A stretch of DNA of 64,000 nucleotides from JASHVB01 sp035508435 (GTDB taxonomy: Bacteria; Pseudomonadota; Alphaproteobacteria; Acetobacterales; Acetobacteraceae): contig DATJNA010000161.1 in assembly GCA_035508435.1 (NCBI GenBank), positions 18,336-82,335 of the forward strand. The letters run 5' to 3'. Made by a program: the position numbers and the translations under genes. Shown one piece after another: positions 8,399 to 17,509 of this stretch. Under the pieces are notes generated by a model. The model had not been told where the DNA came from. It was given only the letters and a program-made list of their open reading frames with translations, and ran no database searches. How positions within the stretch are numbered: the stretch's first letter is position 1; each line of letters starts with the position of its first letter.

Positions 8399-9055
8399 TT
8401 ACTCTACCCGCGCCAACGCCCGGCGACGCCGCATCTGCACCGGCGAAACCGCGGTCAGCCGCCGCTCATGACGGTGCATGACCCAGCTTCCTGCCAGGAA
8501 CACCACCACCGCGGCGACGCCGACGCCAATGCCGATCGGCCCGGTGGCGTGCTTCATCTGCTTGCCCAGCATCGTGGCGCCAAGACTGTAGAATGCGGCC
8601 CACGCTACGCTGCCCACCACGTTGGCGATCATGAAGTTGCGGAATGGCATGCGGTTCGCCCCCGCCAGTATCGCGGCGATCATCCGCAGAAGGATCACGA
8701 AACGGGCGACGATGACCACTTTCACGCCGTGGCGCCGAAATAATAGCCGGCCGAGGGCAAGACGGCGCCAGGTCAGGCCGATGTGGTGCCCATAGCGGCG
8801 CAGCAGGCTGTAGCCGACGCTCCGCCCGATGCCGTAGCCGGCCAACTGCCCGAGGATCGCGCCGCCCGCCGCCGCCAGCCCCACCAGGTACGGATTGAGG
8901 TTGTGCGTGCTGCCGGCATAGACCGCCGCCATGATCAGCAGGCCCTCGCCGGGCACCGGCAGGCCAAGGCACTCCAGCCCCACACCAAGTGCGAGCCCGG
9001 CACAGCCATAGGCATGCAGCAGGCCGATCAGTGAGTGCGGATGGATCAGGTTCAT
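8399..9055 (-). CDS. DedA family inner-membrane protein
   Basis: 218 residues from the ATG at 9055. It shows the DedA/VTT core: a re-entrant hydrophobic stretch with ECLGLPVPGEGLLIMAA, then GAILGQLAGYGIGRSVGY and the arginine-bearing ARFVILLRMIAAILAGANRM. At least four membrane spans are visible. Members act in lipid (undecaprenyl phosphate or phospholipid) flipping and membrane homeostasis; the substrate cannot be told here. No strong Shine-Dalgarno is visible, and a TTG further upstream is an alternative start. Confidence 0.87.
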   Translation of the reverse strand: MNLIHPHSLIGLLHAYGCAGLALGVGLECLGLPVPGEGLLIMAAVYAGSTHNLNPYLVGLAAAGGAILGQLAGYGIGRSVGYSLLRRYGHHIGLTWRRLALGRLLFRRHGVKVVIVARFVILLRMIAAILAGANRMPFRNFMIANVVGSVAWAAFYSLGATMLGKQMKHATGPIGIGVGVAAVVVFLAGSWVMHRHERRLTAVSPVQMRRRRALARVE

Positions 9056-9200
9056 TAGCGGCCAAGGCAAAGTAACGACTGTCAGCCTACGTGACGAACG
9101 GTTACAGTACAGCAATTCGCCGCCGCAGGCGAGGGTATCGAGCAACGAAAAACGCGCTGCAATGCAGCATCATGTTGCACTGCCACACGCTGCGTTGTGG

Positions 9201-10202
9201 TTACGGCACCAGCAGTATTTTGCCGATGTGTTGACTGGATTCCATCAGCCGATGCGCTGCCGCGGCTTCAGTCAAAGGAAATTGCCGATAGGTGAAGGTG
9301 CGCAGCCGGCCTTGTCGCCAGAGCGGCCAGACCTTCTCCCGCAGCGCGGCGATAATCGCTGCCTTTTGTGCCACGCTGCGCGAGCGCAGGGTCGAGCCGG
9401 TGATAGTCAAATGTTTGCGCTGCACGGCGCCGAAATCCGCTGCCACCTTGGTGCCATGCATCAGCGCGACGAAGCACAGCCGGCCTTCATGCGCCAGCAG
9501 ATCGATCTCGCGCGGGATGTAGTCGCCGCCGACCATATCGAAGATCACATCGACACCGCGCCCCTGGGTGAACGCTTTGGCGGCAGCGACGAAGTCCTCA
9601 GTCCGGTAATTGATCGCGAGGTCGGCGCCATAATCGCGGCAGGCCTGGCATTTCTCTTCCGAGCCGGCGGTGGCGATCACGGTGGCGCCGAACGCCTTGG
9701 CGAGCTGGATCGCGGTTATGCCGATGCCGCTACTGCCGCCCTGCTGCAACAGCGTCTCGCCGCCGCGCAGATGGATGCGCTCGAACACATTGGTCCAGAC
9801 GGTGCAGAAGGTCTCGGGCAAGCCGCCGGCATCGGTGACGCTGACACCGTGCGGGATTGGCAGGCATTGCACGGCGGGAACGGCGGCGTATTCGCCGTAG
9901 CCGTCGCCGATCATCAAGGCGCAGACTTGTTGACCCTCCTGCCACTCGGTGACGCCGTCGCCACGCCTGACGATGGTGCCCGCGCACTCGAGGCCGGGAA
10001 TGTCGGGCGCGCCGGGCGGCATTGGATATCGGCCCATACGCTGCAGGCAGTCGGCCCGGTTCACTCCCGCCGCGGCAATGCGGATCAAAACCTCGCCCTG
10101 TTTCGGCTCCGGCACGGGGCGGATCGCCGGCACCAGCGCCTCCGGCCCGCCGGGCGACTTTATTTCGATAACGGTCTGGGTCGCGGGTATGTTGGCAAGC
10201 AC
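9201..10202 (-). CDS. NAD(P)H quinone oxidoreductase, PIG3 family (MDR superfamily)
   Basis: 333 residues, zinc-free medium-chain dehydrogenase. GroES-like N-terminal half with PGGPEAL and AAGVNRADCLQRMGRYP, typical of the PIG3/TIGR02824 group, then a Rossmann half with LLQQGGSSGIGITAIQLAKAFGA for NADPH. No structural zinc cysteines are seen. The start is a GTG at 10202 with AGAGGG upstream. It lies upstream of dedA on the same strand (145-base gap), so co-transcription is possible. Confidence 0.87.
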   Translation of the reverse strand: MLANIPATQTVIEIKSPGGPEALVPAIRPVPEPKQGEVLIRIAAAGVNRADCLQRMGRYPMPPGAPDIPGLECAGTIVRRGDGVTEWQEGQQVCALMIGDGYGEYAAVPAVQCLPIPHGVSVTDAGGLPETFCTVWTNVFERIHLRGGETLLQQGGSSGIGITAIQLAKAFGATVIATAGSEEKCQACRDYGADLAINYRTEDFVAAAKAFTQGRGVDVIFDMVGGDYIPREIDLLAHEGRLCFVALMHGTKVAADFGAVQRKHLTITGSTLRSRSVAQKAAIIAALREKVWPLWRQGRLRTFTYRQFPLTEAAAAHRLMESSQHIGKILLVP

Positions 10203-10280
10203 GCTTCTGCCCTCTCGGCTGCTGCGAATGACTATGCGTCAGGGGATGGCGAGGCAGGAAGCCGGTGGAACTCGGCGCTC

Positions 10281-10387
10281 GCCCCCTCCCCTTGTGGGAG
10301 GGGCCGAGGGGAGCGGTGCGTACCACAAAGGGGTGCGTACCACAAAGGCCGTCGTGTCTAGTGGACCCCTCCCGTCAAGGGGAGGGG
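10281..10387. repeat. Two GC-rich hairpins flanking a 17-nt-period duplication
   Basis: CCCCTCCC at 10283-10290 pairs with GGGAGGGG at 10296-10303; a second copy of the same stem is at 10366-10373 and 10380-10387. Between them, GTGCGTACCACAAAGG occurs twice, at 10316 and 10333. The second hairpin lies just past the MocR stop and could end that transcript. Such GGGAGGGG elements are common dispersed intergenic sequences in alphaproteobacteria (general knowledge). Confidence 0.75.
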
Positions 10388-10394
10388 CGTTCGC

Positions 10395-11825
10395 TCACCC
10401 CGCCGCTTTCAGCGCCGCCCCGAGCCGTCGCGCAGCATCCGCCGCGAGCGCCACCGGCGTGCCGGAGAAACCGAGCACGATGCCGCTCATTCGCGGCGCG
10501 CCGGCGTAATAGGCTTGCAGCGGCACCACCGCGAGGCCGCGCCCGCGGCAGGCCCGCACCACACCGGCCTCGTCTGTCGCCCCCGGCAGGCGCGCCACCA
10601 TGTGCAGCCCGCCCGGCGCCGGGATCACCGTCAGGCCCGGCGCATACCGCCTCAATGCCGTCAGCACCGCCTCGCGCCGGCGCGCATATTCCGTGCGCAT
10701 CCGGCGGATATGCGGCGCCAGCAGTCCCTGCCGCATGAATTCCGCCAGCACCGCCTGGGTCAGCGCGTCGGCGCCGCGATCGAGCAATGCACGCAGCCGC
10801 ACGAAGGCCGGCACAACGGGCGCCGGCACCACTGCGAAGGCCAGGCGCAACCCCGGCGCCAGTGTCTTGCTGAACGTGCCGCAGTAGATGACGCGCCCGG
10901 TGCGATCCAGCGTCGCGAGCGGGGGCAACGGCCGGCCTTCCCAGCGGAACTCGGAATCGCAGTCGTCTTCCAGCACCCAGGCACCGGCGCGCAATGCCCA
11001 GTCCAGCAGGGCCAGCCGCCGCCCGATCGGCAACGCGCCTCCGAGCGGGGTGGCATGTGACGGCGCAACGAGTGCCAGGCGCGCCTGCGGCGCGAGGCGG
11101 ATGCCGGCGGCGACATCCAGCCCCTCGGTATCGCTCGGCACCGGCACCAGCGCGGCGCCGGCCGAGATCAGCGCGCCGCGGCCGGCGATGTAGCCGGGAT
11201 CCTCCACCCAGGCGGCGTCACCAGGATCCAGCAGCAGCTCCGCGGCAATCCGCAGCGCCTGTTGCGTGCCGGCGGTGACAACGATGCAGGCCGGGTCGGC
11301 GACGAGGCCGCGGGTGGCCGCGAGATGGGCGGCAATCTGGGCGCGCAGGTCCTGCAAGCCTTGCGGCGGCGGATAGCCGGTACACTCGGCGGGCAGCGCC
11401 TTCAGCATACGGGCGGTGCAGCGGGCCCAGGCGGCCGCGGGGAACAGATCCGGCGCGGGCAGGCCGCCGGCGAGCAACATGCCGGCACCCGAATCGCGCA
11501 GGCCGGCGGTGACGGGAACGGTCGCGAGCATGGCACCGCGGCGCGACAGCACGTTGGCGGCGGTGGCCGGCGGGGCGGCCGGCGCGGGGGCGGCGTCGGG
11601 CAGATCCGTCGAGACGAAGGTGCCGCTACCGGTGCGGGCGCGAACGTATCCCTCCGCCGCGAGGCGCTCATAGGCCAGCACGACAGTCTGCCGCGCCACC
11701 CCCAGTTCGCTGGCCAGCGCGCGGGTCGGCGGCAGGCGCGCACCACCGGGCAGCGAGCCGCTCATGATGCCCTGGCGAAGCCGGTCGAACACCGCCTGCT
11801 GGCGGGTTTGGTCTGGTGCAAGCAT
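10395..11825 (-). CDS. MocR/PdxR-type transcriptional regulator (GntR wHTH fused to aminotransferase fold)
   Basis: 476 residues. N-terminal GntR winged helix (about 10-75: GGARLPPTRALASELGVARQTVVLAYERL), a linker, then a class I aminotransferase-like domain with WVEDPGY, EDDCDSEFR and the PLP-lysine segment CGTFSKTLAPGLRLAF. Regulators of this type bind PLP or an amino-acid adduct and usually control adjacent or B6/amine genes. The ATG at 11825 faces the divergent propeller gene across a 279-base gap that probably contains its operator. Confidence 0.9.
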   Translation of the reverse strand: MLAPDQTRQQAVFDRLRQGIMSGSLPGGARLPPTRALASELGVARQTVVLAYERLAAEGYVRARTGSGTFVSTDLPDAAPAPAAPPATAANVLSRRGAMLATVPVTAGLRDSGAGMLLAGGLPAPDLFPAAAWARCTARMLKALPAECTGYPPPQGLQDLRAQIAAHLAATRGLVADPACIVVTAGTQQALRIAAELLLDPGDAAWVEDPGYIAGRGALISAGAALVPVPSDTEGLDVAAGIRLAPQARLALVAPSHATPLGGALPIGRRLALLDWALRAGAWVLEDDCDSEFRWEGRPLPPLATLDRTGRVIYCGTFSKTLAPGLRLAFAVVPAPVVPAFVRLRALLDRGADALTQAVLAEFMRQGLLAPHIRRMRTEYARRREAVLTALRRYAPGLTVIPAPGGLHMVARLPGATDEAGVVRACRGRGLAVVPLQAYYAGAPRMSGIVLGFSGTPVALAADAARRLGAALKAAG

Positions 11826-12104
11826 CGGTTTCTCACCGCTGATCGTAGTCCAATCGTGCCGAGAATGCGAGCCTTGCGCTATTGGTTGCGCTGGCGAATT
11901 GGGTCGCCCAGGTGGCCGTGCCCGTTGCTCGTTGCCGGCGCCCCGCAGCGCCCCTGTGCCATCCGTTGCAGGCAGTCATGGATCGCCCATCGCGAACCTG
12001 TCATGTTCGCGGCGGAGAGACTCGGTCTCCGGCTGACCATCGGCGGGCGGCCATGCGGCACATTGACCCTGCCGGAGCGTCTGCGTCTCGGGAGGAAACC
12101 GACA

Positions 12105-13151
12105 ATGGCAAAATCGTGGACCGGCTTCTACGTCTCGTTCTCCGGTGAGAAGGGCGATCCTTCGATCAACCAGATTTATGCGGTGTCGCCGAACGGAAAT
12201 ATTCTCTCCCGCCAGGTGCTCGATCCGGCCCAGACCTATGACGAGTTGCGCGGCATGGCGTTCGGACCGGATGGCGATTTGTACGTTTGCCAGGCCAAGA
12301 CGGCTGTGTCGGCGATCCTGCGGTTCAACGGCGCACCGCCCTCCGGTTCTTCGTCGTTGCGCCAGCTCGGGCAGTTCGTCACGCCGGCTGCCTCAGGAGG
12401 TCTGGTACATCCGTATCAATGCATCTTTTCCCGCGACGGGAACCTGTATGTGAGCAATCAGGACAGCAACGTCGTGAGCGCATTCCATGGACCGGGGAGC
12501 GAGACAGGAACGCCAGGTCATGCGATGGCGAATTCGACGTTTTTGACGGCGAAGTATCCCAACGACACGTTCTTTGCGGGAACGTTTGTGCCGGCTTATT
12601 CCGCCAAGCCGGGTATCCCACCGCAAACCTCGGTGCCGCCCGAGGAAGGTGGCCTGACCTTCACGTCCAGCAACGGCACGCAGCATTCGGTTCGCGGCAT
12701 CGCGTTCGACACGGCGGGCAATCTCTATGTGGCTGATGAGGCTGCCAACCGGGTTTGCGTGTTCGACAGTGGCGGCACATGCCTCGGCGCCATCACGGGG
12801 TCGCCAAACCACCAACTGAGCAATCCGGTCGCGCTGTGCTTCGACCCCAAGGCCGGCCAACGCGGCAGCCTCTATGTCGGCAGCCCGGGCAACAAGCGAG
12901 TGTTCTGCTACGACATCTCGCGCGTCGCGAGCGAGGATTTCACCGCTTCCGTGCTGATCAGCGATGCCAGGCTCGACAAATTGTCGGGGATCGCGGTGGA
13001 CCCGGAGGGCAACGTGTACACCGGCGACCGCAAGGCGAGGGCGATCCACAAATGGAATGCCCACGGCAATGCGGAAGGCGAATTGACCGCGGCATTCAGC
13101 GATGAGCCGGAGCAAATCATTGCGGTGTACGGGCCGATTGCCGGCGGGTGA
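12105..13151 (+). CDS. NHL/SMP-30-type beta-propeller protein, cytoplasmic
   Basis: 348 residues, with no signal peptide or membrane span. Repeated blade motifs of NHL/SGL type are visible: GMAFGPDGDLYVCQ, CIFSRDGNLYVSNQDSN, GIAFDTAGNLYVADEAANR, PKAGQRGSLYVGSPGNKR and GIAVDPEGNVYTGDRKAR, giving about five or six blades. No catalytic signature lets me name a reaction. GGGAGGAAACCGACA before the ATG at 12105 is a strong ribosome site; the open frame further upstream is not family-like. Confidence 0.75.
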   Translation: MAKSWTGFYVSFSGEKGDPSINQIYAVSPNGNILSRQVLDPAQTYDELRGMAFGPDGDLYVCQAKTAVSAILRFNGAPPSGSSSLRQLGQFVTPAASGGLVHPYQCIFSRDGNLYVSNQDSNVVSAFHGPGSETGTPGHAMANSTFLTAKYPNDTFFAGTFVPAYSAKPGIPPQTSVPPEEGGLTFTSSNGTQHSVRGIAFDTAGNLYVADEAANRVCVFDSGGTCLGAITGSPNHQLSNPVALCFDPKAGQRGSLYVGSPGNKRVFCYDISRVASEDFTASVLISDARLDKLSGIAVDPEGNVYTGDRKARAIHKWNAHGNAEGELTAAFSDEPEQIIAVYGPIAGG

Positions 13152-13269
13152 CCGCCTTCTCCCGTGCGACAGGGTCGGGCCCCATGGGGCCACGAGGGAC
13201 GGGCCCGGTCAGACTGCGGAAGTCGGGCGCAATCGGAGCGCGCCAGTCGCATGCCAGGCGCTCACGATG

Positions 13270-13343
13270 TTGGGCACCTCAATTTGTTGGACGCCTCAAT
13301 TCGGGTTGGGCGCCTCAATTCGGGTTGGTCGCCTCAATTTGGG
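13270..13343. repeat. Four-copy 19-nt tandem repeat
   Basis: Unit TTGGGCGCCTCAATTCGGG with small variations at 13270-13286 (short copy), 13287-13305, 13306-13324 and 13325-13343. It lies in the 351-base gap (13152-13502) between the propeller gene and rpsU; I see no gene in that gap. Confidence 0.92.
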
Positions 13344-13502
13344 CGGTGGCACGAACCACCCGACGCCCCCGGCTCGGGTGACGGGGTCGGCGGCAGTCGT
13401 CGCCACGCCAACCGCACCAGCCTGAGCCGGCGCTGTTGGTTCGCCGGCCTCGCGGCCGCTTGGGCGGGATCACCCCAGCATTGCTCTGGAGGGTTGCTGT
13501 GA

Positions 13503-13706
13503 TCAGAACCCTTCGCGTTCCAAACGCTTGCGCTCCAGCTTGCGCGCCCGGCGCACCGCCTCGGCGGCCTCTCGCGCCCGGCGCTCGGACGGCTTCTCGT
13601 AGTGCCGCCGGAGCTTCATCTCGCGGAAAATCCCCTCCCGTTGCATCTTCTTCTTGAGCGCCTTCAGCGCCTGATCGACGTTGTTGTCACGCACGAGAAC
13701 TTGCAC
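13503..13706 (-). CDS. rpsU: 30S ribosomal protein S21
   Basis: 67 residues, all of it the S21 family: VQVLVRDNNVDQALKALKKK, then GIFREMKLRRHYEKPSERR and a basic tail. The start is a GTG at 13706 with AAGGAG eleven bases upstream on the minus strand; a longer TTG-started frame would add residues not seen in S21. It is divergent from def. Confidence 0.95.
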   Translation of the reverse strand: MQVLVRDNNVDQALKALKKKMQREGIFREMKLRRHYEKPSERRAREAAEAVRRARKLERKRLEREGF

Positions 13707-13850
13707 TTGGCCGCCTGCTCCTTCCTGGTTACGCCGGTCCCGCCCATCGGTCCGGTTCGACAAAAAACGCCGCCGTCGGGGTGCCCGGGGCGGGGGTCGG
13801 GGCTATAACACGCCGACCGACCGTCGCCAAATCCAATTCGTGGAGAGCCC

Positions 13851-14399
13851 ATGGCATTGCTGAAGATCGCCCGCATGGGCCACCCGGTGTTGCTGCGGCG
13901 CTGCGAGCCGGTGCCCAACCCAGGTGCGCCCGGCATCCGTCGCCTCGTCGCCAACATGATCGAGACGATGGAGGACGCCTCCGGCGTCGGCCTCGCCGCG
14001 CCGCAGGTCCATGTGCCGCTCCGCCTGTTCGTCTTCCGTGTCCCCGGCGACCGGCGCGAGGAGGATCCGGACGACCCGCCGATCGGCAACGCGGTGCTGA
14101 TCAACCCGGAACTCGAATTGCTGAGCGAGGAGCGGGTGATGGGTTGGGAAGGCTGCCTGTCCATCCCCGGCCTGCGCGCCGGTGTGCCGCGCGCGCCGCG
14201 CGTGCGCTATCGCGGCGTCGACTGCGACGGCAACGTGGTGGAGCGCGAGGTCTCCGGCTTCCACGCCCGCGTCGTGCAACACGAATACGACCACCTCGAC
14301 GGCGTGCTTTACACCATGCGCATGACAGATTTCCGCTTGTTCGGCTTCAACGAGGAACTGAACCGTGTCGCCGCGGCAGCGGCGGGCGGCGCCGCGTGA
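13851..14399 (+). CDS. def: Peptide deformylase
   Basis: Removes the N-formyl group from new proteins; Fe2+ or Zn2+ enzyme. 182 residues with all three motifs: GVGLAAPQV (45-53), WEGCLSIPG (Cys102) and the metal-binding QHEYDHLDG (H144, E145, H148). GGAGAGCCC precedes the ATG. It is not next to fmt here; its partner is coq9, whose GTG start overlaps the def stop. Confidence 0.96.
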   Translation: MALLKIARMGHPVLLRRCEPVPNPGAPGIRRLVANMIETMEDASGVGLAAPQVHVPLRLFVFRVPGDRREEDPDDPPIGNAVLINPELELLSEERVMGWEGCLSIPGLRAGVPRAPRVRYRGVDCDGNVVEREVSGFHARVVQHEYDHLDGVLYTMRMTDFRLFGFNEELNRVAAAAAGGAA

Positions 14400-15010
14400 T
14401 CCCCCCGCCGGAACGCAGCCCGGAGCGCGACACCGCATTGGAGGCAACGCTACCCAACGTCCCGTTCGACGGCTGGACCTATCGCTCGCTGCGCTCTGGC
14501 CTGCGGTCCATCGGCGCCGCGGCGGAGGATGCCGAGGTACTGTTCCCGGGCGGCGCGCCCGACATGGTCGAGGCGTTCTGCGACTGGGCGGACCGCCGCA
14601 TGACGCAGGCGGCGGCAGAGCATGTGGCGGCGCTGGCGCTGCCGGACCGGGTGCGTGCGGCGATCGCGCTCCGGCTGGCGCAGAACCGCGGCTACAAGGA
14701 AGCGGTGCGCCGCGCGGTGGCAGTGTTGGCGTTACCGCGCAACGCACGGCTGGCGGCCAGATGCACCGCTCGGACGGTGGATGCGATCTGGCTCGCCGCA
14801 GGGGATCGGTCGGCGGATTTCTCCTGGTACACCAAGCGCGCGATCCTCACCGCCGCCTATGCCACGACGATCCTCTATTGGCTGCGCGACAGCAGCGAGG
14901 ACGACTCGGCGACATTGGGGTTTCTCGACCGCAGGCTGGCGGGCATTGCCTGGACCCATCGGCTGCGGCAACGGGTGGGAGAGCGGCTGCGCCGGTGGCG
15001 GCCAGCATAA
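14396..15010 (+). CDS. coq9: COQ9 family ubiquinone biosynthesis protein
   Basis: 204 residues. The family core is clear: GWTYRSLRSG, the amphipathic AEDAEVLFPGGAPDMVEAFCDWADRRM region, and a C-terminal helical part with ILYWLRDSSEDDSATLGFLDRRL. COQ9 binds lipid and presents ubiquinone precursors to the COQ7-type hydroxylase at the membrane. The GTG at 14396 shares bases with the def TGA (GTGA), implying coupled translation. Confidence 0.9.
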   Translation: MIPPPERSPERDTALEATLPNVPFDGWTYRSLRSGLRSIGAAAEDAEVLFPGGAPDMVEAFCDWADRRMTQAAAEHVAALALPDRVRAAIALRLAQNRGYKEAVRRAVAVLALPRNARLAARCTARTVDAIWLAAGDRSADFSWYTKRAILTAAYATTILYWLRDSSEDDSATLGFLDRRLAGIAWTHRLRQRVGERLRRWRPA

Positions 15011-15180
15011 CGCCGGCGACAGGCATCTGACTCCGGCCCCGCGGCTATCTGCCTCCGGCCGTCGCGCTGTCCTGCCCGGGCGCTGCGTCTGGCTGCCTCC
15101 AACGCCGTACCGATCTGCGCTGGCCCGGTGCGTCGGGCCCGGCATCTCAGGCAAATTCCGCGGAAGGGTGCGCGGCGCGC

Positions 15181-15597
15181 TCAGTCGTCGCGATGTATGC
15201 GTTCCATGCGCTCGTGACGCTCCTGCGCCTCGATCGACAGTGTGGCGATCGGCCGCGCTTCGAGCCGGCGGATGCCGATCGGCTCGCCGGTTTCCTCACA
15301 ATAGCCGTAGCTGCCGTTGTCCACCCGTTGCAGCGCCTGGTCGATCTTGGAGATCAGCTTGCGGGCGCGATCCCGGGTCCGCAGCTCCAGCGCACGGTCA
15401 GTCTCCACGCTCGCCCGGTCGGTGATGTCGGACTCGTGGATGCCGCCCTCCGACAGGCTGGCCAGGGTGCCATCTGCCTCCTTCAGCAGATCCGCACGCC
15501 ACCGCAGCAGCTTTTGGCGAAAATACTCGGCCTGGATGGGATTCATAAACTCTTCGTCGTCGGTGGGCCGATAGTCCGGCGGCAGCGTCACCATCAT
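15181..15597 (-). CDS. dksA: RNA polymerase-binding factor DksA
   Basis: 138 residues, coiled coil then zinc-finger region. DITDRASVETDRALELRTRDR holds the coiled-coil tip residues, and GYCEETGEPIGIRRLEARPIA is the finger. Only one of the four zinc cysteines is present: the second is Thr and the ATLSIEAQ strand has Ser and Ala in place of the last two, as in zinc-independent DksA variants. It acts with ppGpp on transcription initiation. It lies 228 bases after fliX on the same strand. Confidence 0.94.
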   Translation of the reverse strand: MMVTLPPDYRPTDDEEFMNPIQAEYFRQKLLRWRADLLKEADGTLASLSEGGIHESDITDRASVETDRALELRTRDRARKLISKIDQALQRVDNGSYGYCEETGEPIGIRRLEARPIATLSIEAQERHERMERIHRDD

Positions 15598-15825
15598 GTC
15601 GTTGCAGTTCCTACGCTTCGCTTATTATCGGCCCGCCGTCTCCGCGCGGTGCGTCCCGGCCCATTCCGGATCGTGAACGCGCCGGCTTATAGCGGCGCGG
15701 TTTCGGCCGGCGCAAGGGCGAACGCCGCAAGCTTCAAGCCTCTGCAATGCACGCCGAAGCCGTAATGTGTGCGCCTTCGGACAAGCGTCTGGCCGGACTT
15801 GAGATGGCCAAATCCGCTGCGTGAT

Positions 15826-16242
15826 TCAAGCGTCCGATGCGCCGCGCCGCGCCAGCTCGATCTGCGCGCGCAGCACGACTTGCGCTACCGCCGTCGCCAG
15901 CGCCGGATCGGCTGCCACCGGGACGTCCCGCGCCAACGACCGGATCTCGTCGAGCACGGCGGACGCATCGCCGGCGCCCAGCAACGCCCGTTGCAGCCGC
16001 CCGAGCGCTGCCAGCAACGACTGGCCGCGGCGATGCGCGGCGATGTCGCGCGCCGGAGCATCATCCATCTGCTGCAAGGCCAGCAGCGTTTGCAGCTCCA
16101 TCATCGGTTCCACCTCTCCGGCGGGACGCGCGGCATCTGCGGCGGGCTCGGCCAGTGGCGTAAAGCCGGTGCCAGCGCCTCCGGCCTTGCGCGGAGCTGG
16201 CCGCACTGCCGGCGGTACACCCACCGGATCAATCGCCGTCAT
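15826..16242 (-). CDS. fliX: Flagellar assembly regulator FliX
   Basis: 138 residues from the ATG at 16242, preceded by AAGGAGCC. The conserved C-terminal FliX segment is present (LLALQQMDDAPARDIAAHRR, then LLAALGRLQRALL). In Caulobacter, FliX couples basal-body assembly to the sigma-54 activator FlbD. It is divergent from flgI here as in other alphaproteobacteria, with a sigma-54 promoter in the gap, which supports the call. Confidence 0.85.
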   Translation of the reverse strand: MTAIDPVGVPPAVRPAPRKAGGAGTGFTPLAEPAADAARPAGEVEPMMELQTLLALQQMDDAPARDIAAHRRGQSLLAALGRLQRALLGAGDASAVLDEIRSLARDVPVAADPALATAVAQVVLRAQIELARRGASDA

Positions 16243-16337
16243 GTCATCGGCTCCTTCTTCCCGTGACGAGCGTGCCGCCCGGCATCTCCTGCCCACCGCA
16301 TGGCCTCATTGCTCTGCGGCAGTCCGCCCTTCGCCTC

Positions 16338-16352
16338 TGGCATGGCACTTGC
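16338..16352 (+). promoter_or_regulatory. Sigma-54 (RpoN) promoter for flgI operon
   Basis: TGGCATGGCACTTGC matches TGGCACG-N4-TTGC with one difference and the correct -24/-12 spacing. A transcription start is predicted near 16364, about 45 bases before the flgI GTG. In Caulobacter-type flagellar cascades the middle genes use sigma-54 with FlbD. Confidence 0.78.
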
Positions 16353-16408
16353 GGTCATCGCACCGCCGTCCGCCACAGTGCCGGCAAAACCTTATCGAGC
16401 CGTTTACC

Positions 16409-17509
16409 GTGCGCACGATTCTGCTGTCCCTTCTGGCGCTTTTGCTCATGGCCCTCGCCCCGCCGGCGAGCGCGCAGGTGCGCATCAAGGACATCGTCGA
16501 TGTCGAGGGGGTGCGGGAAAACCAGCTCGTCGGGTACGGCCTCGTGGTCGGGCTGAACGGCACCGGCGACAAGCTGAACGACAACATCTTCACGCTGGAA
16601 TCGCTGGTCGGAATGCTGGAGCGGCTGGGCGTCAACACCCGCGATCAGATCGCCAATCTCACGACCAAGGATGTGGCCGCGGTGATGGTCACCGGCGAAC
16701 TGCCTGCCTTCGCCCGCAACGGCAGCCGGCTGGACGTGACCGTTTCCGCGCTCGGCGATGCGACCAACCTGACCGGGGGCATCTTGCTCGTCACGCCGCT
16801 GCTGGCAGCCGACGGCGAGGTCTATGCCGTGGCGCAGGGCGCGCTCGCCACCGGCGCCATCGCCGCGCGCGGCTCCGGCGCGTCGGTCACCCGTGGGGTG
16901 CCCACCTCGGGGCGCATCGCCAACGGCGCCACGGTGGAACGCGAAGTCCCGTTCCAGCTCGCCAACGCCAAGGCGCTGCATCTCGGACTGCGCAACTCCG
17001 ACCTGACCACGGCGCGCCGCATTGCAGCGGCGATCAACACCGAGATCGGCCCGATCAGCCGCGCCACCGATCCGCGCACGGTGGAAATCGACCTTAGCGG
17101 CCGCGACCCGATCGAGACGCTGGCCGCGGTGGAGGACCTGCGCGTGCAGCCCGACAGCCCGGCGATCGTGGTGATCGACGAGGCAAGCGGCACGGTCGTG
17201 ATGGGCGCCAATGTCCGGATCAGCACGGTGGCGATCGCACAGGGCAACCTCACGATCCGGGTGACCGAGACACCGCAGGTCAGTCAGCCGGCGCCGCTGT
17301 CGAACGGCACCACCACCACGGTGCCGCGCACGCAGATCCAGATCGACGACCAGCACGACCGCAAATTGGGCATCCTCAGCGCCGGTGTGACACTGCGCGA
17401 CCTGGTGGCGAGCCTGAACGCGCTGGGCGTGGGGCCGCGCGACCTGATCAGCATCCTGCAATCGATCAAGGCCGCGGGCGCTTTGCAGGCCGATTTGGAG
17501 GTGCGCTGA
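16409..17509 (+). CDS. flgI: Flagellar P-ring protein FlgI
   Basis: 366 residues with a Sec signal peptide (cleavage after PPASA). The mature start QVRIKDIVDVEGVRENQLVG is diagnostic of FlgI, and the C-terminal GVTLRDLVASLNALGVGPRD also matches. It forms the periplasmic ring around the flagellar rod. The start is the GTG at 16409, which gives a proper signal peptide. Its TGA overlaps the next ATG by one base. Confidence 0.97.
   Translation: MRTILLSLLALLLMALAPPASAQVRIKDIVDVEGVRENQLVGYGLVVGLNGTGDKLNDNIFTLESLVGMLERLGVNTRDQIANLTTKDVAAVMVTGELPAFARNGSRLDVTVSALGDATNLTGGILLVTPLLAADGEVYAVAQGALATGAIAARGSGASVTRGVPTSGRIANGATVEREVPFQLANAKALHLGLRNSDLTTARRIAAAINTEIGPISRATDPRTVEIDLSGRDPIETLAAVEDLRVQPDSPAIVVIDEASGTVVMGANVRISTVAIAQGNLTIRVTETPQVSQPAPLSNGTTTTVPRTQIQIDDQHDRKLGILSAGVTLRDLVASLNALGVGPRDLISILQSIKAAGALQADLEVR

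Noticed and set aside
8092..8481. 129-codon frame after hemN
   Set aside because: Overlaps the 3' end of dedA on the other strand and shows no recognisable fold or start signal.
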